Positions 58,830 to 64,000 of a DNA stretch of 64,000 bases are shown one piece after another. Position 1 is the first letter of the stretch, and each line of letters begins with the position of its first letter. This stretch comes from Gloeopeniophorella convolvens (lineage: Eukaryota > Basidiomycota > Agaricomycetes > Russulales). The position numbers were made by a program, and so were the translations under genes. The DNA is taken from positions 124,001 through 188,000 of the forward strand of contig WTXD01000001.1 of the NCBI GenBank assembly GCA_022496205.1, in the 5' to 3' direction. The notes beneath the pieces are model-generated. The model had not been told where the DNA came from and ran no database searches. It was given only the letters and a program-made list of their open reading frames with translations.

Positions 58830-59917
58830 ACTGAAGAGAGGAAGCCGAAAACAATCCAAGTGGCGGTCGCACTCAGAAGCATCGCTCGCATAGCCCAGCT
58901 ATTTGTACTTGGCCCGCACAGTCCTGTGCTGCAGCCGTAGACCGCACTGACTTGTCTCTGGGAACAGCAAGTGCCACATGTCCACAAAGTTCCTCAGAAC
59001 CAGAGTACTACGACCGTCAGAATCGCTTCCAGTGGGTCGTCCCGTGGAACCAATAGTTCCGCCGGGTCAATAATTAGCAGTGGGGCAAAGCAACAGGTAT
59101 CTCTGGCGGATCGGCCCTAAGGAGGGCCTCTTGCGCAGCGGTGCGTAGTGAATAAGCATAGAGTAGGCTTGACGCGAGACCGTTTTTCAGAGATCTCACT
59201 TGGCTAGCGTGATATACTGTGCCGGGGTAGCTGCAGACGCTAGGACATGAGTCGGGCTCTGGGTCGCACAGCCGGCGGTACCTATTCGCAAAGTACTCAG
59301 AGGCCAGGATGACGGGGTGCGAACCCGCCAAATTTAGGCCAGCGCATGGGAGGGAGACAGGACGCCACGTAAACAGAGCAGCACCACATGGACCCATGTC
59401 GTGAAATCGGATTGAACCATTCCATGAGTTGTCTTTGCGTAGGGGTCGGAGAAAAGTGTGCGTCTTGCTCGACCCTAGTTACACCTCAATGCTGTACGGA
59501 GGGCGTGAACCCGTGGATCGGTGCGCAGAGGAGAGGTAGGCTGAATACTCGCACAGAGACCCTCAATACGACACATGATGCATGACGCGTGACGTCCCGC
59601 TCTCGACAGGTCAGCCAGTACGAATGCTCCCTGTGAGACTTGTCCTTGGGCGAGTCGAAGCCTCGGTAACATCAGATGCTCTTGTCACAGGGGCTGCGCA
59701 CTCACTTGGCATGGTCACCCCTCAGCAAGAGGAAGGGATCTTCCCCATTTAGCTTATATGCCAGGAAGCACGACGGAACTTCCTAGCAGTATATCATCTC
59801 CATTGCAGAAAACATCACCAAACAAGTTGAGCAAGCGAGCGGTGTCCGATGTATATAAACCATCCAAATTCTACCAACCGATGAGACCTCCAAAACAGGG
59901 GAAAAGGAGCGAGGCGG
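58830..59917. other. 1.1 kb stretch without a supported gene
   Basis: It contains the upstream region of the double-psi barrel gene and the 3' flank of SEC9, both on the minus strand. Minus-strand open segments (59074-59397; 59475-59672) contain several cysteines but no signal peptide and no clear splice joins. A GTTCGC T-arm look-alike near 59320 fails as a tRNA. Confidence 0.4.
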
Positions 59918-61114
59918 TTACTTGATCCGTTTGAGCTGCAAATAGTTGTTGTCAGCACCAGAAAAACCAGGTTGCATAGATTACGGCGTACCCTCTCGGT
60001 GTTCCTGAAGACCCTGTTGTCCAGGCTGACAGTTTTCTCCTCAATGCGCTCGATGCGGTTGTTCTGCTTGTCAAGTTCTTGTCCCATGGCGGAACCCAGT
60101 GCCTTGAGCCGCTTAGTCATGTCGGAGATCTCGTCGAGATTGTCATCGAGCTCGTCCTCCAGCTCATCGTCTGACGCAGTGGCCTCGAATTGATATCGCT
60201 TTCTCTGCTCTTGCCTGAGCGCTTGCTGGGTAGCAGTCTTTGGAAGCCTGCCAGAACCGATGCCTTCATCGTCCTGACCGTAAGTGGTAGCCCTGCCCAA
60301 ACGGTTCTGGGTCTCGCGAATATCCATCATTGTCTTCTCGCGCTCGTCGCGTTCTTCATCGTAGCGCTGTTGTATTTTCGACTCCTGCGCTGCGCGTTTC
60401 CCATCTTTGTTGAAGGTGATGGCGGGGCGGAAGATCGACCGATTCAACTTCTTGAGTTCATCGGTCTTATCCTCCGCGCGCTGGGAGTGACTCTTGGCTA
60501 CGTCCAGATGGCGCTCAGTGTTGGCCAATTTCTCTACAATTGAGACCCGACATCAATATCAGATGGAAGTAAAGCATTGATGCGCTTATGAACGCACCGG
60601 ACTGATCTCCGAGTCTATTGATGGTGCCTCGGGCAGTTTCCTCTGCTTCGCGGGCCATACGGAGGGCATTGCGTGTAGAGTTCACACTATCTTGTTTGAC
60701 GAACCGCGTCTGCTGCTTGATACCCTCTACATCTTCCTCGTTCTCCTCTCCTGGGGCGGGCTCGCGCAGCGTCGGGCCATCATGAGCGAACCGACCCGAC
60801 GATGCCTTCTCGGGATTGTAGCCAGAGAATAGCTCTTTCCTGTCATTGTCAGGGTTGCCTTGACCGCGGGAGTAGACATCGCCAACAGGTGCGTTTCGTT
60901 GGTATCGGTCACGCACCGGTGGGTACGTGTCAAGAGAGGGCGTCGATCCAGCAGACCTGCTGCTGTAGGGGTCACCATCGCGGCTAGCGACGTACGACGT
61001 AGCAGCCGAGCGGACAGCCGGGCGCGGGGAAGTGCTGTTGCCACCAGCGTAGGGACTATCAGATTCGACGGGGGGTATGAGGTTACGCTCTTTGCGTTTG
61101 TTGAACCACGACAT
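59918..61114 (-). CDS. SEC9: Plasma-membrane t-SNARE Sec9 (SNAP-25 family)
   Basis: Sec9 supplies two helices (Qb and Qc) to the exocytic SNARE complex. The start MSWFNKRKERNLIPPVESDS begins a disordered 100-residue leader with many Ser, Pro, Tyr and Arg. The Qb SNARE motif starts FVKQDSVNSTRNALRMAREA, then EETARGTINRLGDQS and LANTERHLDVAKSHSQRAED. The Qc motif near the C-terminus reads DEISDMTKRLKALGSAMGQE, LDKQNNRIERIEEKTVSLDN and ends NTERLKRIK after a last intron. Between them is the linker with NRSIFRPAITFNKDGKR. There is no transmembrane helix or palmitoylation cysteine cluster, as in fungal Sec9. Three exons. Confidence 0.92.
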
Positions 61115-61316
61115 GCTGTGAGAGGGTGATGGGGAAAGCGAACAGTTAAACTGAGTGGTAAGAGGGTGGCCGTGAGTCGTAGTCAGGCGAGAGAATAAGG
61201 AGGCGCAGTGGGTGCGGTGCAGTGATCGATCCGCATTTGGAAGGTGTTTCCCACCACTAGAACGACGACTTCTTCTGAGGTCAATACTAAGTACTTACTA
61301 TTATGAAACAGATCAA
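61115..61316. other. Short spacer between MPP10 and SEC9
   Basis: About 200 bp lie between the MPP10 stop and the SEC9 start, both on the minus strand. They must hold the SEC9 promoter and the MPP10 3' UTR. Confidence 0.45.
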
Positions 61317-63643
61317 TCATGTCCGTGCGTGTTTTGTGCTGCCCTTAGTTTTCTTCTCCTTCCCAACCACAGTCACGCCCTTGCCACCCTTCACTATACT
61401 CCGTAGAGCCGCTTCCTTTTGTGCCTCGACTCCGCGCGAGCCTTTGGGCCTCGCGAACTTATCGACACTGTTTTCTAGGCCATCTCTCGCCTTCTTTTTG
61501 GCCTTCTTTAACTTGTTCCTTACCGCCTTCTTTTCCCCAGGGGATAGCTCACCCCGTGCCCGAGGTTCAGAGGCGGGGCGCTCAAATACCTCCTCGGGGG
61601 CGAGCATACTGGCTGCAGTGTTGCTGGTAGGCAATGCGGATTCGAGGCTCGCTGATGCAACGTTGGACACAGTTGAGATAGTTGCAGTAGGCTGTAAATG
61701 ATAAATAGCTGCAACCGAAGCGATGCCACAAGTCTCTCACCGCTTTTGGCGTGAAATGGGCATTAGAGAGGGCGTCCAGCTTCAGAGAGATGGACTCCCA
61801 TAGTCTTGTGATGTCTTCGTGTTCCTTCCGCAACTTCCCATCGCGGTCCTCCCCGGCAACGCCACCAGTTTGCGCGGCAACGTATTCGTCTTCGTATATT
61901 TGCGCCAGCGACTGCTTCGATTTCGTGTCTTGAAGCTCAAATACGCGGGACGGGAGGAATGGCTTGTCATCCACGGCGCGTCTACGAACCACGTCGTCGA
62001 ACCGGCCCTCAAGAATTCTCGCCTTGATTCTATCTTCGAGACCCGCGACAGTCTCCTCTGTGATGACAGGAATTGCCTTCATGACTCGTTCGAATTCTAG
62101 GTCTTCTTCGAGAAGAGAGTTATGCGGGCGGGCGCGGGATGTCGCCTCTCCCATCAAAGTCCAGTCTTTTTTAGAGACGTTTTCAGCTTCTAGAGCCGCA
62201 ATCTGCTGTTGAAGCGACGCCTGTCGTTTCTCATGAGTTGATAAGCCTGCCAGTGAGGGTGAGGGTGTCGATGAATGGTTATAAGAACGAGACATACCGT
62301 CATCAGGCTCTTCCTCATCGGCAAGGAGGTCATCTTTCAGTCGCTCAATGGTCTGATGACTATCGCCGAACGCGAGATCGTCCTCATCGCTTTCTTCTTC
62401 ATCCTGTCCGTCCTCATCGCTGAGCTCCGCGTCCGAATCACCGTCAAGATAACCTTCGGCCTTGTCTACACCCTCGATGTCGCTATCGTCTTCGTCATCG
62501 AATGCGTCGCTCGCAAGCTGCAGTGTAGACACAGGAAGCCCCTTGCCCCTAGCTTTGATGGTTTTGACCTTGACCTCATCGTGGAAACGGACTTTCGACG
62601 ATACTGCGGCACTAGAACGATCCGACGATTCTTTCCTACCATTTTTCGATGGAGGCACATCGAAGAAGTCGGAATAGCGTGGCTCTGTCCTACCTTCAGG
62701 CTCAATTCTCAACAAGGAGGTCGGAGCTCACCAAGATTACCATCGTCTTGCATTTTCCCGTCAACGGGCATGAAGTAGTCGACCTCATCGTCATCTGATC
62801 CCTCGTCAGAGTCTTCTCCGAGCGCACCGCTGGAAACGAAGGTAGCTTCTGCTTCCTCAGTCTCCGCGTTGAATTGGGCCAAGTCGAAGAAGCCGTCGTC
62901 CAATTCAGAACGGCCTGCGCTCCGTTTTCTGGATGACGAAGAGGATAGCGGAAGGACCCTCTCTTCCCCAACGTCGTCCTCATCGTCAGAGCTCGCGTCC
63001 CGCAGGTTGGCGATTCCTTCCTCAGACGCCTCCTCACCAGATCCTGTGTCTTCGTCTTCCCCCATCTCTGTGTCTTCGTCGCTTCCTCCCGATGGTAAAG
63101 ATGCGTCATCTCCATCTGTGCCCACAGAGTCTTCGTCACCATCTGCTTCTGTGAGTGCGTTCCCAGAGGCTTCTTCGGTGCCATCGAGAGCGTGCTCCAG
63201 CATCTTGCAAATGTGCTGGGCTCGGAGCTCCAGCTGCGCCCATATCTGGTCTTTATCCAATCCATGAACGTAGAGGCTAGATAACGATGTACTTTGAAAG
63301 GTGCTTTTGGACGATGGGGGTGGAGAAGAGCTTCGTTTGCGTTTGCCGCTTGCGGAGGACTGTGAACGCGTCACTGGCGCCTGTGTCGGGTTGAATGAGG
63401 CTAGCAGCGCAGATATATGGGGTTGAGCCTGACCCTCCGAGTTCAAGGCTGTGATGATGCGTAAGACTCGGTCGAAAGTCGTGTGGTAGGGGCCGCACCT
63501 AGGTTGAATGCATACTCAGTAGCTCGGAGAGCAGCGTCCCGGATTGCCGCATCTCCAACAGCAAATGATTCCGGGCTCCCATCTATGAGAGAGGACAATC
63601 GGTGAAACGAGGGGGGTAGCGAGGGCTCTAGGTTGCTGGCCAT
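61317..63643 (-). CDS. MPP10: U3 snoRNP component Mpp10
   Basis: Mpp10 is a scaffold of the small-subunit processome needed for early 18S rRNA cleavages. The N-terminus reads MASNLEPSLPPSFHRLSSLI, DGSPESFAVGDAAIRDAALR, and SLSSLYVHGLDKDQIWAQLE. Long acidic stretches (62800-63200 and 62370-62480) alternate with short conserved motifs: VDYFMPVDGKM, RYSDFFDVPPSK, RFHDEVKV. The C-terminal core is KDWTLMGEATSRARPHNSLL, EEDLEFERVMKAIPVITEET, LPSRVFELQDTKSKQSLAQI, YEDEYVAAQTGG and LKLDALSNAHFTPK. The last exon is highly basic (KKAVRNKLKKAKKKARDGLE). About four introns. Full-length and intact. Confidence 0.92.
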
Positions 63644-64000
63644 GGCGCGTGCGCGTTGTGGAAGTTGTGCTCAGTCCCGCAGAGCAAAATGCACAGAGCC
63701 AAACTCCGGGTGCCACCCGCTGCAATCATTGGCGGCCCGCCCCTGCCGGACCGAAATCGTTGCCCGTCGCCGCTGCGTGTGCGCCTGCACTCCTTTCGCA
63801 CTGCAAACCAGCACTACTATTGTCCAGCTGAGTCGAAAGGTTTCCATTGCAGCGAAGAATGGAACCGACCCTTGTTCTGCTCGGCTATGGATAGACACCC
63901 CCATCGGCTTCAAGGTCCTTGCAGGCCTCCTTGTTCAAAAACAATGCAAATTTCTGAACGAACTTATTGTATTTCGAGCTGTGCACAAGTGCATTATACC
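63644..64000. other. Upstream flank of MPP10, window end
   Basis: It contains the MPP10 promoter. Minus-strand and plus-strand open segments (63649-63913) have no recognisable features. A neighbouring gene may start beyond the window. Confidence 0.4.

Noticed and set aside
59305..59335. GGGTTCGCACCCC look-alike of a tRNA T-arm (minus strand)
   Set aside because: The invariant A of the T-loop is missing and no acceptor stem partner is present.

Overview
The window is nuclear DNA of a filamentous basidiomycete, most likely an Agaricomycete of the wood-decay type. The reasons are dense, intron-rich genes (introns mostly about 45-65 nt with GT..AG ends), intergenic gaps often of only 100-300 bp, and proteins that read as eukaryotic and fungal (Pil1/eisosome, Ssh4, Vam7, Sec9, Snf4, GH16 glucanase, GPI-type wall protein). 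I saw no transposon, rRNA, tRNA or CRISPR array. Exon coordinates are given only where I could trace splice sites by eye; other gene spans are from first to last recognised codon and include introns.

Layout. 0.4-11 kb: GRIP golgin, PEX14, mitochondrial EF-Tu, glycine cleavage H protein, complex I ESSS subunit, NatD-type N-acetyltransferase, RIO2 kinase. 12-17.4 kb: a poorly explained 1.2 kb stretch, an SPF30 splicing factor, then two divergently transcribed paralogues of an uncharacterised family. 17.7-23.7 kb: eIF4E, Pil1-type eisosome protein, MTM1-type mitochondrial carrier, Vam7 SNARE. 23.8-29 kb: Snf4 (AMPK gamma) head-to-head with an Ssh4-type Rsp5 adaptor, then a small membrane protein. 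29.3-34.6 kb: aspartyl-tRNA synthetase head-to-head with mitochondrial aspartate aminotransferase, then a Ser/Pro-rich orphan. 34.7-39.6 kb: Elp5, a Pho86-type membrane protein, a dienelactone hydrolase. 40-49.5 kb: EF-1alpha, PAS-kinase-like kinase, RPL32, MFSD1-like transporter, RPL15. 50-59 kb: GH16 glucanase, an unknown membrane protein, MYG1 nuclease, a GPI-type wall protein, an unknown protein, a secreted double-psi beta-barrel protein. 59.9-63.6 kb: Sec9 t-SNARE and MPP10.

Most genes are housekeeping functions: translation (EF-Tu, EF-1alpha, eIF4E, DPS1, RPL32, RPL15, RIO2, MPP10, Elp5), vesicle traffic (golgin, Vam7, Sec9), nutrient sensing (Snf4, Ssh4, PASK-like, Pho86-like) and the cell surface (GH16, GPI protein, DPBB protein, Pil1). 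There is no metabolic cluster. The arrangement is dominated by head-to-head pairs with short shared promoters. The most distinctive item is the divergent pair at 14.1-17.3 kb. Its two members share a core exon of identical length (157 nt) and identical intron phases, but only about 31% identity in that exon. This points to an old tandem-inverted duplication in a family I do not recognise.
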